In this document: positions 34,744 through 43,803 of the stretch, piece after piece
How positions within the stretch are numbered: position 1 is the stretch's first letter
Layout: every line of letters starts with the position of its first letter
NCBI RefSeq assembly: GCF_024300625.1
Contig: NZ_CP101322.1
Coordinates: 2,121,992-2,185,991, forward strand
Reading direction: 5' to 3'
DNA from: Halovivax gelatinilyticus
GTDB taxonomy: Archaea; Halobacteriota; Halobacteria; Halobacteriales; Natrialbaceae
Length of the DNA: 64,000 bases
Made by a program: the position numbers and the translations under genes
The notes under the pieces: model-generated
The model's input: only the letters and a program-made list of their open reading frames with translations
Told to the model about the DNA's origin: nothing
Databases searched by the model: none

Positions 34744-36633
34744 ATGAACGTCGTGCCGGATACGAGCGTGGTCATCGACGGGCGCGTCTCCGCGTCGGTC
34801 GAAGACGGCCAGTTCGAAGGCGAGACGATTTCGGTCCCCGAGGCTGTCGTCGCCGAACTCGAGGCGCAGGCCAACGATGGCCTCGATAGCGGCTGGGACG
34901 GCCTGGGCGAACTCGACCGCCTCGCGCAACTGGCCGAGGGGGGCTCGATCGAACTCGAGTACATCGGCGAGCGCCCGACGGCCGGCGAGCGCGGCCGCGC
35001 CACCGAGGGCGAGATCGACGCGCTCATTCGCGATCTCGCCGAGGAGCGCGGGGCCACGTTCGTCACGAGCGACGTGGTGCAAGCCGAGGTCGCGAAGGCG
35101 AAGGGACTCGAAGTCGAGTACATCGCGCCGAAGTCTCGCACGGTGGGGACGCTCACCATCGAGGAGTTTTTCGACGACGAGACGATGAGCGTCCACCTGA
35201 AGACGGATACGATTCCGAAGGCCAAACGCGGCGCGTTAGGCGAGATGCGCTACGAAGAGATCGCCGACGAGCCGACCGACGAGGCGACGATGGACGAGTA
35301 CGCCCGCGAGATCGTCGACGGGGCCAAAGAGTCGAAAGACGGATTCATCGAACTCGCCGAGCCGGGGATGAAGATCGTTCAGTTTCGCGACTACCGGATC
35401 GCCGTCGCCCGCCCGCCCTTCGCCGACGGCATCGAGGTTACGGCCGTCCGTCCGATCGCCCAGACCGACCTGGAGGAGTACGACCACGCCGACGAACTGA
35501 AAGAGCGCCTGCTCGAACGCCAGCGCGGCGTGCTCATCTCCGGATCGCCCGGCGCTGGTAAGTCGACGCTCGCCCAGGCGGTCGCGCGCTACCTGGAGCA
35601 ACACGACAACGCCGTCAAGACGATGGAAAAGCCACGGGACCTGCAGGTCGGCCCCGAGATCACGCAGTATACGGCTCTCGGCGGTCGGATGGACAAGACG
35701 GCCGACGCCCTCCTGATGGTCCGACCCGACTACACCATCTACGACGAGGTCAGAAAGACCGACGACTTCGAGGTGTTCGCCGACATGCGCCTGGCCGGCG
35801 TCGGCATGATCGGCGTCGTCCACGCGACACGCCCGATCGACGCGCTCCAGCGGTTGATCGGCCGGGTCGAACTCGGGATGATCCCACAGGTTGTCGACAC
35901 GGTCGTCTACGTCGACGCCGGGGCGATCGACACCGTCTACGACGTCCGGACGACGGTGAAGGTGCCCGCCGGCCTCACCGAGGAGGACCTCGCCCGCCCG
36001 GTCATCCAGGTGACGAACTTCCAGACCGGCGTCCCCGAGTACGAGATTTACACGTTCAACCGCCAGGTCGTCACCGTTCCGCTCACCGAAGACGACGACG
36101 GTCCCGGCGCGCGCGAGTCGGGCGTCGATCGCATCGCAAAGCAGGAGATCGAACGGGAGATCCGATCGATCGCCCGCGGCTACGTCGACGTCCAGTTAAA
36201 GAGCCAGGATCGGGCCGTCGTCTACGTCGACGACGACGACATCTCGTCGGTCATCGGCAAGGGTGGCGGGCGCATCTCCGACGTCGAGAACCGGCTGGGT
36301 ATCGACATCGACGTCCGCACTCACGATGAGAACCCCCACTACGGTAGTAGCGGCGGCCATTCCGGCGCCGGAGCCGCGAGCGGCGGCGGTTCGGCGGCCG
36401 GCGGCCAGCCCTCGGGGGAACTCGTCCAGCCCGAGGTGACCTCGCGTCACGTCGTCATCCCGGTCGACGGCCACCACGGCGAGACCGTCGAGGTCCAGGC
36501 CGGCGGCGAGTACCTCTTCACCGCGACGGTGAGTCGCGGCGGCGAGATTCAGGTGTCGAGAGGGAGCGCGATCGCGGACGAGTTAGAGGACGCGATCGAT
36601 CACACGGAGCCGATCACGGTGGTCGGGTCCTGA
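34744..36633 (+). CDS. PINA: PIN domain-ATPase-KH protein
   Basis: 629 residues. N-terminal PIN nuclease domain (~1-130) with conserved acids D6, E33, D92 and D110. VirB11/PilT-type ATPase with Walker A GSPGAGKS (267-274) and a TLVVHATR-like switch region (IGVVHATRPIDALQR). KH RNA/DNA-binding loop VIGKGGGRISDVE near residue 505, a Gly/Ser/Ala linker, and a small C-terminal beta domain. Archaeal PINA forms hexamers that act on Holliday junctions together with Hjc/Hjm. It is universal in archaea, and the length and order match. A T9 run follows the stop. Confidence 0.9.
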   Translation: MNVVPDTSVVIDGRVSASVEDGQFEGETISVPEAVVAELEAQANDGLDSGWDGLGELDRLAQLAEGGSIELEYIGERPTAGERGRATEGEIDALIRDLAEERGATFVTSDVVQAEVAKAKGLEVEYIAPKSRTVGTLTIEEFFDDETMSVHLKTDTIPKAKRGALGEMRYEEIADEPTDEATMDEYAREIVDGAKESKDGFIELAEPGMKIVQFRDYRIAVARPPFADGIEVTAVRPIAQTDLEEYDHADELKERLLERQRGVLISGSPGAGKSTLAQAVARYLEQHDNAVKTMEKPRDLQVGPEITQYTALGGRMDKTADALLMVRPDYTIYDEVRKTDDFEVFADMRLAGVGMIGVVHATRPIDALQRLIGRVELGMIPQVVDTVVYVDAGAIDTVYDVRTTVKVPAGLTEEDLARPVIQVTNFQTGVPEYEIYTFNRQVVTVPLTEDDDGPGARESGVDRIAKQEIEREIRSIARGYVDVQLKSQDRAVVYVDDDDISSVIGKGGGRISDVENRLGIDIDVRTHDENPHYGSSGGHSGAGAASGGGSAAGGQPSGELVQPEVTSRHVVIPVDGHHGETVEVQAGGEYLFTATVSRGGEIQVSRGSAIADELEDAIDHTEPITVVGS

Positions 36634-36639
36634 GGTAGG

Positions 36640-36648
36640 TTTTTTTTT
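36640..36648 (+). terminator. T9 run after PINA
   Basis: Nine consecutive T's begin 7 nt after the PINA stop; oligo-T on the coding strand is the archaeal intrinsic termination signal. Confidence 0.6.
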
Positions 36649-36718
36649 GGTGCAGATTTGTGCGCGAGGGGAGCGAGCGACGCGAGCGAGACCGAGCGGA
36701 AAAAGGTGCGCGCGCGAG

Positions 36719-36787
36719 ATGAGCCTGGAGACGGAGCCGGGCGTCGGTTCGACGTTCTCGTTTACGCTTCCGATGTACTCGCCGTGA
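36719..36787 (+). pseudogene. C-terminal relic of a histidine kinase
   Basis: The 22 codons ending at TGA 36787 read SLETEPGVGSTFSFTLPMYS, the last strand and end of a HATPase domain (compare ESEPGVGSTFTFTLP in intact kinases). No upstream kinase sequence remains between PINA and this point. Confidence 0.65.
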
Positions 36788-36891
36788 TAGAAAACCGGGG
36801 GGTCTCACCATCCTTCGCAGGTCCGACGGTCGTTCGGAGTTGCCTGCTGGTCGCCACTCGTGGATTTTCGAAGAGAGACGCCGGTGACGAC

Positions 36892-37308
36892 CTACCGTCG
36901 CTGGTCGTCGTCGGACCGGTAGAGATCGGAGTTTCTAGTGTAAAAGAGCGCCCAGCCGACGACGAAGCCGGCGGTCATCGCGACGAGATCCTGGGCGAGG
37001 CCGGTGCCGGGAACGGCGAGCAGGGCGGAGCCGGCACCGGCGACCGCGCCGAGGACGACGAACGCGACGTCGCCGAAGATGTGAGCGCGGCTGTGTCGCC
37101 AGTAGGACTGACGATCCTCGTCGTACCAGATACCGACGTAGATGATGACCGGCGCCATCGCCGCGATGACCGTCACGGCGCCGTACTCCTGGGGGAAGAC
37201 GTACGGGTGAAAGAAGAGCTGATTCAGTATATTCGAAACGAACGCCATGATCAGCAGCCCCACCATCAACCAGCCCCACCGCGGGAGCGAATCCTTTTCG
37301 ACGTTCAT
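36892..37308 (-). CDS. four-span membrane protein, unrecognised
   Basis: 138 residues. Hydrophobic segments at about 12-32, 43-59, 78-98 and 105-122. Motifs such as FFHPYVFPQEYGAVTVIAAM and WYDEDRQSYWRHSRAH in the loops look conserved but match no family I know. The tail is charged. Confidence 0.6.
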   Translation of the reverse strand: MNVEKDSLPRWGWLMVGLLIMAFVSNILNQLFFHPYVFPQEYGAVTVIAAMAPVIIYVGIWYDEDRQSYWRHSRAHIFGDVAFVVLGAVAGAGSALLAVPGTGLAQDLVAMTAGFVVGWALFYTRNSDLYRSDDDQRR

Positions 37309-37410
37309 GTTCCACTCCGGGAACGCCGACTCAATAATACTGCCGTCTTGACGATGGGACTCCTGGTTCGATGGCGATCGATAGAAAATCCGCGGACCAT
37401 TCCGGCGCGT

Positions 37411-37707
37411 CTATTCGGCGCAGCAGGCGTCTTCGGTCGGCGCTGATTCGTCGAGACCGCCGTCGGCGGCGACCGGTTCTTCGAGACGGTAGAGACTCTG
37501 TCGTGCGTCTGCAAAGTAGATTCCTTCGTTCACCATGCCGATTTCCTCGAGCCGTTCGAGCGCGTATCGCACCGTGCGTGCTGAGAGCATCGACTCTTCG
37601 ACGATCTGCTTTTGCGTGAGTGGCCCGTCGTACTCGAGCACCTTGTAAACGAGCTTGGCGCTCGGGGGGCAATCCGAGAGGTTGTCCGATTCGATCTCTT
37701 CCATCAT
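37411..37707 (-). CDS. winged-helix regulator (MarR/TrmB-like)
   Basis: 98 residues. The helices LTQKQIVEESMLSARTVRYA and wing LEEIGMVNEGIYFADARQSL form a MarR/TrmB-type winged HTH. The C-terminus ends in DACCAE, a Cys pair that might bind metal or sense redox. Found as a single gene. An ATG one codon in is the alternative start. Confidence 0.75.
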   Translation of the reverse strand: MMEEIESDNLSDCPPSAKLVYKVLEYDGPLTQKQIVEESMLSARTVRYALERLEEIGMVNEGIYFADARQSLYRLEEPVAADGGLDESAPTEDACCAE

Positions 37708-38008
37708 TACGAATCGAAACACTCCAGAAGCATAAAAGTGACTCTCCGACGGTCGTCCGCGCGGTACGAATACCTAACTCGGCCGACAGAGAGACGGACG
37801 ATCGGTCTTCGGACCGGGCCGAACCGACCGTTCTCCGAGCCACTGTCGTCGACCCGTGTGTCCTCGGACGAATCGAAGATCGAACATCGACTTGACACCA
37901 GTCGAAGGGCGTAGAATTCTGCTCGGGGGCGGAATAGCCGTTCGGAACGAACCGCGAGAACGAGCGGCGGTGGAATCGAGTACGACGCTGCTCCGATCGG
38001 GGGTCGGT
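37708..38008 (+). other. intergenic, nothing recognised
   Basis: 301 bp between the HTH gene start and the end of the DUF5305 gene. The first ~60 bp must hold the HTH promoter; the rest shows no supported ORF or structure. Confidence 0.4.
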
Positions 38009-39193
38009 CTAGATCTGGTTCCAGGCGTCTTCGTCGTCGGGGTCGATGTCGGCTGGGCGTTCGTCCGGCGCGCGGTCGGTTTCGTGGGAACGGTCCGCGT
38101 CGAACGGCGGATCGAGGGGTGCGTTCGCACCGACGCCCGTCGGGGTGTACTCCTCGTCGGATCCGTCGTCGAGTTCCATATTCGGCCAAGCCGTTTCCTC
38201 CCAGAGTCCCCGGTCGGTGTAGTAGTAGACCACGTCGTCGGTGACGGCGGCGAACAGCCCGCGCTGACGGTCGTGGACGACCCGGTTGTTGGTGTCGATC
38301 GCGACGTCGACGACGTCTTCTAGGGTGTCGAGGGCGATGTGGTGTTCGCCAACCCACATCGGGATCGACCCGCGCGAGATCCACTCGGCGTAGCGCCGCT
38401 CGTGGACGGCCCGGCGGGCGGTTTTTTCGTCGACCGGCGCCCGCTGGTTCAGCGCCCACGCGGCCCCGAGCGCGCCGGAGCCAAACAGCGCGAAGAAGCC
38501 GATGAACGCCAGGCTTCGCGAGTCGGTTTCGGTCACGAGCTGGGTCTCGGTCTGGGGATCGTCGACCGTCGGCGTCGGATCGTCGAGCCAGGCGGCCCGA
38601 TCGGTCGCGACGAACTCGGTTTCGAGGGCGAAATCGCCGGAGGCCGACCCGGTCCTGTAGTGGGTCTCGACTTCGACGACCGTTCTGACCTCACCGATGC
38701 CGTCGACGTGGCGTTCGACCGTGCGCTGCTGGTCGAGTACGTCGGCAATATCCACGTCGACGGCGCTCGAGGCGACCCCGTCGGTCACGTTCGCTTCCGT
38801 TCGTTCGAGCGTCTCACGATCCTCCCAGAACACCGCGTCGTCACGAACCGCTTCGTGGCGTAGCGCGACGTCGTGGAGTATCTCCCCGTCGCCCGACGAG
38901 ATCGTCGTTCTCGGTGCGAGCGTGATCGTCGACGTAGCGTTTCGCAGGTAGACGGGCTCGTTCGAAAGCTCGGTCCCTTCTGGCCAGAGGCCGTCCGATT
39001 CGACGACCGCGCTCGTCTCGAGCGTCGTCTCGACGTTCTCCAGCTCGACCTGTTGGCTGACCGTCTCTTCGTTCGGTGATGCGACGGCCCAGCCGCTTAC
39101 GGCCAGCGAGAGAACGCCGACGATCGCCAGTGCGACGAGCAGCGTGCGTCCGTACCTGGCGAGCAACAGGTCGATTCTCGGATTGTCTACCAT
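38009..39193 (-). CDS. DUF5305-family membrane protein
   Basis: 394 residues. An N-terminal span (~16-36) anchors a ~190-residue extracellular beta-rich domain (STITLAPRTTISSGDGEILH, DQQRTVERHVDGIGEVRTVV). A second span (~228-246) leads to a cytoplasmic domain with IALDTLEDVVDVAIDTNNRV and an acidic tail. DUF5305 genes are found next to S26 signal peptidases in haloarchaea, as here: the signal-peptidase gene lies 120 bp upstream on the same strand. The role is likely assembly or control of the exported proteins of this cluster. Confidence 0.8.
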   Translation of the reverse strand: MVDNPRIDLLLARYGRTLLVALAIVGVLSLAVSGWAVASPNEETVSQQVELENVETTLETSAVVESDGLWPEGTELSNEPVYLRNATSTITLAPRTTISSGDGEILHDVALRHEAVRDDAVFWEDRETLERTEANVTDGVASSAVDVDIADVLDQQRTVERHVDGIGEVRTVVEVETHYRTGSASGDFALETEFVATDRAAWLDDPTPTVDDPQTETQLVTETDSRSLAFIGFFALFGSGALGAAWALNQRAPVDEKTARRAVHERRYAEWISRGSIPMWVGEHHIALDTLEDVVDVAIDTNNRVVHDRQRGLFAAVTDDVVYYYTDRGLWEETAWPNMELDDGSDEEYTPTGVGANAPLDPPFDADRSHETDRAPDERPADIDPDDEDAWNQI

Positions 39194-39313
39194 TCAGTCA
39201 CCCCCCGGGAACCCACACCTGGTGGGTTCTCGTTCGATCCCCCGATCGAATGAATTCCGGTTATCCGTCCGTATGTATTTCAAACTCATAATCGTACTGG
39301 CCTATATTCCTCC

Positions 39314-40498
39314 TTATCGAAGCCAATTGCGGGCTTTTCGTTTAATCCGAACGACGCTCGGAACGTGTGAGCCGGGTCGGCGAACCCTGAGGTCTGCCCA
39401 CCCGAACAGCGCGAGGACGAACCCGACCGAAGCGCCGACGATGACGCCGTTGACGGCGGCGACGGCCAGATACGGGTGGACGTCGTGCAGGCTCCCGAGC
39501 AGCGACGGTGGAAGCACCGCGAGGTACCGGTACTCGCTCACTGTCCGAAGGTACTGGCCCTCGGATTCCGGGGCGGAGAGGGCCACCAGCGTCTCCCCTT
39601 GCGAGCGCCACCCGACCGTCTGAGACGACGGTTCGACGGTGACGCCGCCGCTTGCGGCCTCGGTTCGGACGACGACGGGGACGTAGCCGGCGTTGTCGAC
39701 CGTTCGTGTCAGCGTCCCGGTTTCGCCCGGCGCGAGCACCTGCGGATCGTCGGTCGGACTGTCGGTGCTGACGACGTCGTAGGCGGTCGTCCCCGACGGA
39801 ATCACCATCGCGGCCGTCGCGAGCGTGACGAGGACGAGTAGCACGAGCCCGATCACGACCCAAATCGCGATCACGTTCTCGCGCGAGTACGACCGCGTCG
39901 TCTCTCTGCGAGCCGGTCCGGCGCGATCGAACAGGATGCCGAAGCCGAACAGGGCGACGCCGATCGCGACGAGCATCGCACCCGCTCCCTCGCCGTCGAG
40001 TTCGCCGGGGACGCCGGCCACGCTCGCGAGTCCGTCGACGATCGACTCGACCGTCGCGCCAATGCCCATCACGAACGTTCCGAGGTGCGAGATCGTTACG
40101 ACGCTACCGCGAACGTCGAGGGCGGTCGCGACGACCTGTCCGTCGGTCACCGGCGGTTCGCCCGCGTCCTGATCGGTGAACGGATTGGCATCACCTTTCG
40201 TCACGTAGCCGTCGTCGGTCACTGCGACGACCCGGTGGGTCGTCAACTCGCCCTCGTTTACCTCCCGGGCCTCGAAGACGATGACGTCTCCCTCGGAGAT
40301 GTCCCCCGACAGCGCGTCGGGTATCGCGACGAACCCGTCGCCGGTGTCCATCTCGGGTTCCATACTTCCCGAGGCGACGTACCCGAGCAGGATCGGCTGA
40401 CCGAGCAGCTGGCCGAGCAAGAGCAGCGCTACGACGACGGCGAGTGCGATCCCGGCCCCTCGCGTTACGTATTCGATCGTGCGCACGGTTTTCCCCAA
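39314..40498 (-). CDS. ER-type S26 signal peptidase with long C-terminal membrane extension
   Basis: 394 residues, double the usual size. The catalytic part has Ser45 (ASGSMEPEM) and His88 (TTHRVVAV), the Ser/His pair of SipW/SEC11-type peptidases rather than the bacterial Ser/Lys pair. Box E is KGDANPFTDQD. After residue ~165 come three further spans and an extracellular beta domain (TGTLTRTVDNAGYVPVVVRT). In Bacillus SipW a single ER-type peptidase matures the TasA fibre protein; the nearby secreted DUF1102 genes suggest the same division of labour here. Confidence 0.88.
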   Translation of the reverse strand: MGKTVRTIEYVTRGAGIALAVVVALLLLGQLLGQPILLGYVASGSMEPEMDTGDGFVAIPDALSGDISEGDVIVFEAREVNEGELTTHRVVAVTDDGYVTKGDANPFTDQDAGEPPVTDGQVVATALDVRGSVVTISHLGTFVMGIGATVESIVDGLASVAGVPGELDGEGAGAMLVAIGVALFGFGILFDRAGPARRETTRSYSRENVIAIWVVIGLVLLVLVTLATAAMVIPSGTTAYDVVSTDSPTDDPQVLAPGETGTLTRTVDNAGYVPVVVRTEAASGGVTVEPSSQTVGWRSQGETLVALSAPESEGQYLRTVSEYRYLAVLPPSLLGSLHDVHPYLAVAAVNGVIVGASVGFVLALFGWADLRVRRPGSHVPSVVRIKRKARNWLR

Positions 40499-40642
40499 TC
40501 CATCCGACCCTGACCCCTCAGGTTGGTCGAGAGTCCGTTCTATACTGATTTAGCTCCTGTGGCAGGCAAGGGCTGCTATCCGCATTCAGTAACCCCTTGT
40601 AGCGTCTGATTTCCACTTTCAAAAGAAATTGGCCTTCCCAAT

Positions 40643-41500
40643 TTAGATTCGTCGCCTTCGAACGACGCTCGCGGCGACGACCAGCCCGAGCGTCGCCGGC
40701 GGGGCGACGGCGGCGGTCAGCGGCGAGGCGAGTTCGACGGAGCCGAATCCGGTGGCGGCCGCGTCCGAGACGGCGACGCTCCCCGCCGGCGCGTCGGCGA
40801 CGTGAACGTCGTAGACGCCGGTGGCGTCGGGCGTCCAGATGAACGAGACGGTTCGGTTCTCACCGGGTTCGAGCGTCAGCTCTCGGTCGGCGACGACGAT
40901 GCCGTCGATCGCGAGGGGGAGGGTCCCCGTCGCAGGCTCCGCGCCCGGGTTCGACACCGTGGCGGCGACTGAAACCGGCTCGCCGGCGGTGACGGTCGTC
41001 GCGTCGACAGAAGCATTACTCACGTTGAGCGGACCCGCGTCCGGGAGTGCTTCGTCTTCATCCTCGTCATCGTCGTCTTCAGTCCCGACGACGATCGAGA
41101 ACGTCTCGCTGCCGGGCTGGGCCCGACTGGTGTCGACCGAGACGCCCACGGTCGCCGACTCGCCCGGATCGAGCCTGAGCGGACTCGTCCGCGAGAGGGA
41201 GTTGGACGGATTCTCGTGCGCGTAAAAGCGGACGCCCTGCAGATCGTGATCGATCCAGATCTCGTCCGCGTCGTCGTCCGTCGCCGTGATCTCGAAGACG
41301 TCGTGGGTTTCAGTCGTCGCCTGTTGGTTGAGCCGGTCGAAGTCGAGGGTGAGCTCGCCGTCTTCGATTGTGGCGTACTCGCTCGTTGCGGAGAACTCGA
41401 CGCCCCCGGGGGAATCAGTATCCGACACGGAGATGGCCGCGGTTGGGACTACGAGAAGAAGGGCGAGCACCGTGGCTATTACGAGGAGACGGAGTTGCAT
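40643..41500 (-). CDS. secreted CARDB-domain surface protein
   Basis: 285 residues. Signal peptide at 1-22 (LLVIATVLALLLVVPTAAI). A beta-rich first domain contains DESTINE-like Tyr/Asp strands (EIWIDHDLQGVRFYAH), and an acidic hinge (DDDDEDEDE) follows. A CARDB/APHP-type Ig fold comes next (GEPVSVAATVSNPGAEPATG, ENRTVSFIWTPDATGVYDVH). A C-terminal span followed by RRRR anchors it in the membrane. It lies between the signal peptidase and the DUF1102 gene on the same strand and is probably part of the surface system. Confidence 0.75.
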   Translation of the reverse strand: MQLRLLVIATVLALLLVVPTAAISVSDTDSPGGVEFSATSEYATIEDGELTLDFDRLNQQATTETHDVFEITATDDDADEIWIDHDLQGVRFYAHENPSNSLSRTSPLRLDPGESATVGVSVDTSRAQPGSETFSIVVGTEDDDDEDEDEALPDAGPLNVSNASVDATTVTAGEPVSVAATVSNPGAEPATGTLPLAIDGIVVADRELTLEPGENRTVSFIWTPDATGVYDVHVADAPAGSVAVSDAAATGFGSVELASPLTAAVAPPATLGLVVAASVVRRRRI

Positions 41501-41551
41501 CTATTTGGGGGCTAGGAAGGTGGTTAGTAGTTTACTGAGACGATTCCATTC

Positions 41552-42073
41552 CTATTCTGCCACAATTTCGATATAATCAATTTCTTCTACGTCTTTCGCT
41601 TCGGTGTCGAATTGGAAACCGATATCAACGGAATTATCCTCGCTGTCATGTTCGAGGGTTTCTAGGGGTTCGGCTGTGTCATTCGGGTCATCGCCCACAT
41701 AGGCCTGGAACCGATCTCCAACGTCTGTGTCGTACTCGTCATATGCGGTGATACTGACTCCTACATCATCATTTCCATTATTGGTTATGGTAACCAGATT
41801 ATGGAAGTTGGTTTCCGCCTCATCGTTTAATCCAACTCCACCATCTTCTCCGAAATTGAAACTAACTACGCCATTTTCTTCAACAAATTCTTCGTCATCT
41901 TCACGGGACGAGTGAACCTCAATAGATAGGTAGGCTTCATCGTCATCCGCTACATGAACTTCGACATCACGTTCTGCAGTCACACTACTAAACGCGCCCG
42001 TCCCGAGGAGCGCGCCGCCGCCAGCTACGATTCCGCCCAATCCGACCAGTACGTTGCGTCTGTTCATTCTCAT
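41552..42073 (-). CDS. exported DUF1102 protein, candidate TasA-like fibre subunit
   Basis: 173 residues. The leader MNRRNVLVGLGGIVAGGGAL ends in GTGAFSSVTAERDVEVHVAD. The twin Arg suggests Tat, and the GTGAF-S...AER pattern resembles SipW-dependent leaders of TasA/CalY proteins. The mature part is an acidic beta sandwich (AYLSIEVHSS, NNGNDDVGVSITAYDEYD). DUF1102 is a known archaeal family of unknown function. With its neighbouring ER-type peptidase it fits the matrix-fibre model. It is less GC-rich than the flanking genes. Confidence 0.8.
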   Translation of the reverse strand: MRMNRRNVLVGLGGIVAGGGALLGTGAFSSVTAERDVEVHVADDDEAYLSIEVHSSREDDEEFVEENGVVSFNFGEDGGVGLNDEAETNFHNLVTITNNGNDDVGVSITAYDEYDTDVGDRFQAYVGDDPNDTAEPLETLEHDSEDNSVDIGFQFDTEAKDVEEIDYIEIVAE

Positions 42074-42278
42074 GGTGTGTTGCTCCCACCCTCGGTTGAG
42101 TGGTTTCTACTCGATACCAGCCATCCTACCCCCTTTGTATTGAGTAACGAGAAAATGGATAGCTCTCATAGAACGTGGTTCAAGGGCCGCTTGAGCCGAT
42201 TTTTCAAAACCTGAAACCGTCGTCGGCCCAAACGAATTAATACTGATCTTCCCTATACTCTCATCCACACTGGGGGGT

Positions 42279-42824
42279 GTGACGGTGAATGCGCTGACAG
42301 GTACTGACCACGCGAGCCGGGGAGATATTTTCGGCCTGCTTAGCAACCGCCGTCGACGGTACACGATCCACTACTGCAAACAGGTGGGCGAACCGGTCTC
42401 GCTGGGCGAACTGGCCGAGCAGGTGGCCGCGTGGGAACTGGATAAGGAGATCGCCGAGATCACCTCGGCCGAACGAAAGCGCGTCTACACCGCCTTACAG
42501 CAGTCGCACCTGCCGACGCTCGAACGGGCGAACGTCATCGAGTTCGACAATCACACGATCGAACTCACCGACGAGGCGGACGCGCTGGAGATCTACTTGG
42601 ACATCGTCCCGGCGGACTCGATCCCGTGGGGCGTCTACTACCTCGGCCTGTCGCTGCTCGGATTCGTGGTGCTCGGTGGGATCTGGATCGACGCGGTGCC
42701 GACGGGGACGGTTCCCGCGCTCGGCTGGGCGGCGATCGTCCTGGTCGCCGTCGCCGTCTCGGCCGTCACGCACGTGATAACGAGTCGGCGCTACCGACTC
42801 GGAACGATGGAGCGACCGCCGTGA
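42279..42824 (+). CDS. membrane-anchored DUF7344 winged-helix protein
   Basis: 181 residues from GTG 42279. The DUF7344 HTH (DIFGLLSNRRRRYTIHYCKQ, LQQSHLPTLERANVIEFDNH) occupies 1-110. Two spans follow (~112-134 and 141-160) with a short basic end. Membrane-bound regulators of this type are typically encoded beside DUF1102/signal-peptidase clusters and probably report on envelope state. It is divergent from the DUF1102 gene and only 13 nt before the next secreted-protein gene, with which it is likely co-transcribed. Confidence 0.8.
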   Translation: MTVNALTGTDHASRGDIFGLLSNRRRRYTIHYCKQVGEPVSLGELAEQVAAWELDKEIAEITSAERKRVYTALQQSHLPTLERANVIEFDNHTIELTDEADALEIYLDIVPADSIPWGVYYLGLSLLGFVVLGGIWIDAVPTGTVPALGWAAIVLVAVAVSAVTHVITSRRYRLGTMERPP

Positions 42825-42837
42825 TGGGGTTGGACAG

Positions 42838-43710
42838 ATGATCGGGGGTTCGCTTTCGAAGCTGGGACTGGTGCTGGTGGTCGCTGGAGCCCTGGTGCTG
42901 GCCGGCCCCGTCTTCGGATTCAGTACGTTCGCGGCGGACCGCGGTGTGAGTGTCAGTACGGCGGAAGATCCGAATGCCATCTTGGGGATTGATATGGCTG
43001 ACAGTGTCGAACTTGACGATTCGGATGTGTTAGTCGCAACTCTGACTAACAACATCGGATCCGAGATCGATACACTCGATGTCGATATTCAATCGGGAAT
43101 TCTGACGGTATCGAGTGGATTTTCCGACCAACTTAGCGAGGGAGAGTCGACACAACTGTATGTTGAATGTGGTGATGCCTCAGGACCGGGTTCACAAGAC
43201 ATCTCTATTACTATCGAAGAGGCGACTTCTTCGGATTCAGGACTCACAATTTCACGAAATACCGTTACAACGAAAGTTGAATACGATTGTGGTGGTCGAG
43301 ATACTGATGGAGATTTCATCATTACTGATGTAAGAATGAATGATAACTCCGTCGAATTTGATATCGAGAATATCGGTACCTCAGTAGATCTTGGGGGAGT
43401 AAGTATTGACGAGACAACTACGCCAGCGACCGAAGTGAACAATGGAAACAATCCCGAAATACTAGTAGGGGAATCAGGGATCAACTCACATCCTGATTCA
43501 ATAATAATCAATGGTGAAATGCACGACTTCCATGGAGGGGATCGGCCAGAGATCGGTAATGAGGAAGAAGTGACGATTATCATTGAATCGTTTATGTCGG
43601 GTGAAGGATCGGGAGTTAACATGGAGGGAGAGACACTTTGGGTTACACTCTATGAACAGCAGGGTGGTGGAAACCCGGTTCAGCAGCTAGCGATATCAGA
43701 CGAAGAGTAA
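42838..43710 (+). CDS. exported DUF1102-like protein, second fibre-subunit candidate
   Basis: 290 residues. The signal peptide LVLVVAGALVLAGPVFGF is followed by FSTFAADRGVSVSTAEDPNA, which parallels FSSVTAERDVEVHVADDDEA of the protein at 41552-42073. The rest is beta-rich with two Cys (VECGDASG, EYDCGGRD) that may form a disulfide. From about base 42960 the gene turns AT-rich with many ATT/AAT/GGA codons, unlike its neighbours, suggesting recent transfer or fast divergence of the exposed part. Confidence 0.75.
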   Translation: MIGGSLSKLGLVLVVAGALVLAGPVFGFSTFAADRGVSVSTAEDPNAILGIDMADSVELDDSDVLVATLTNNIGSEIDTLDVDIQSGILTVSSGFSDQLSEGESTQLYVECGDASGPGSQDISITIEEATSSDSGLTISRNTVTTKVEYDCGGRDTDGDFIITDVRMNDNSVEFDIENIGTSVDLGGVSIDETTTPATEVNNGNNPEILVGESGINSHPDSIIINGEMHDFHGGDRPEIGNEEEVTIIIESFMSGEGSGVNMEGETLWVTLYEQQGGGNPVQQLAISDEE

Positions 43711-43803
43711 TTCACTTTCTACGATTCACCCTCCAAAATTACTCTTGCTTTGGTGGAGACCGACTCCGAACACCTTTTGACCACCGACCACTGACACCCA
43801 CCC

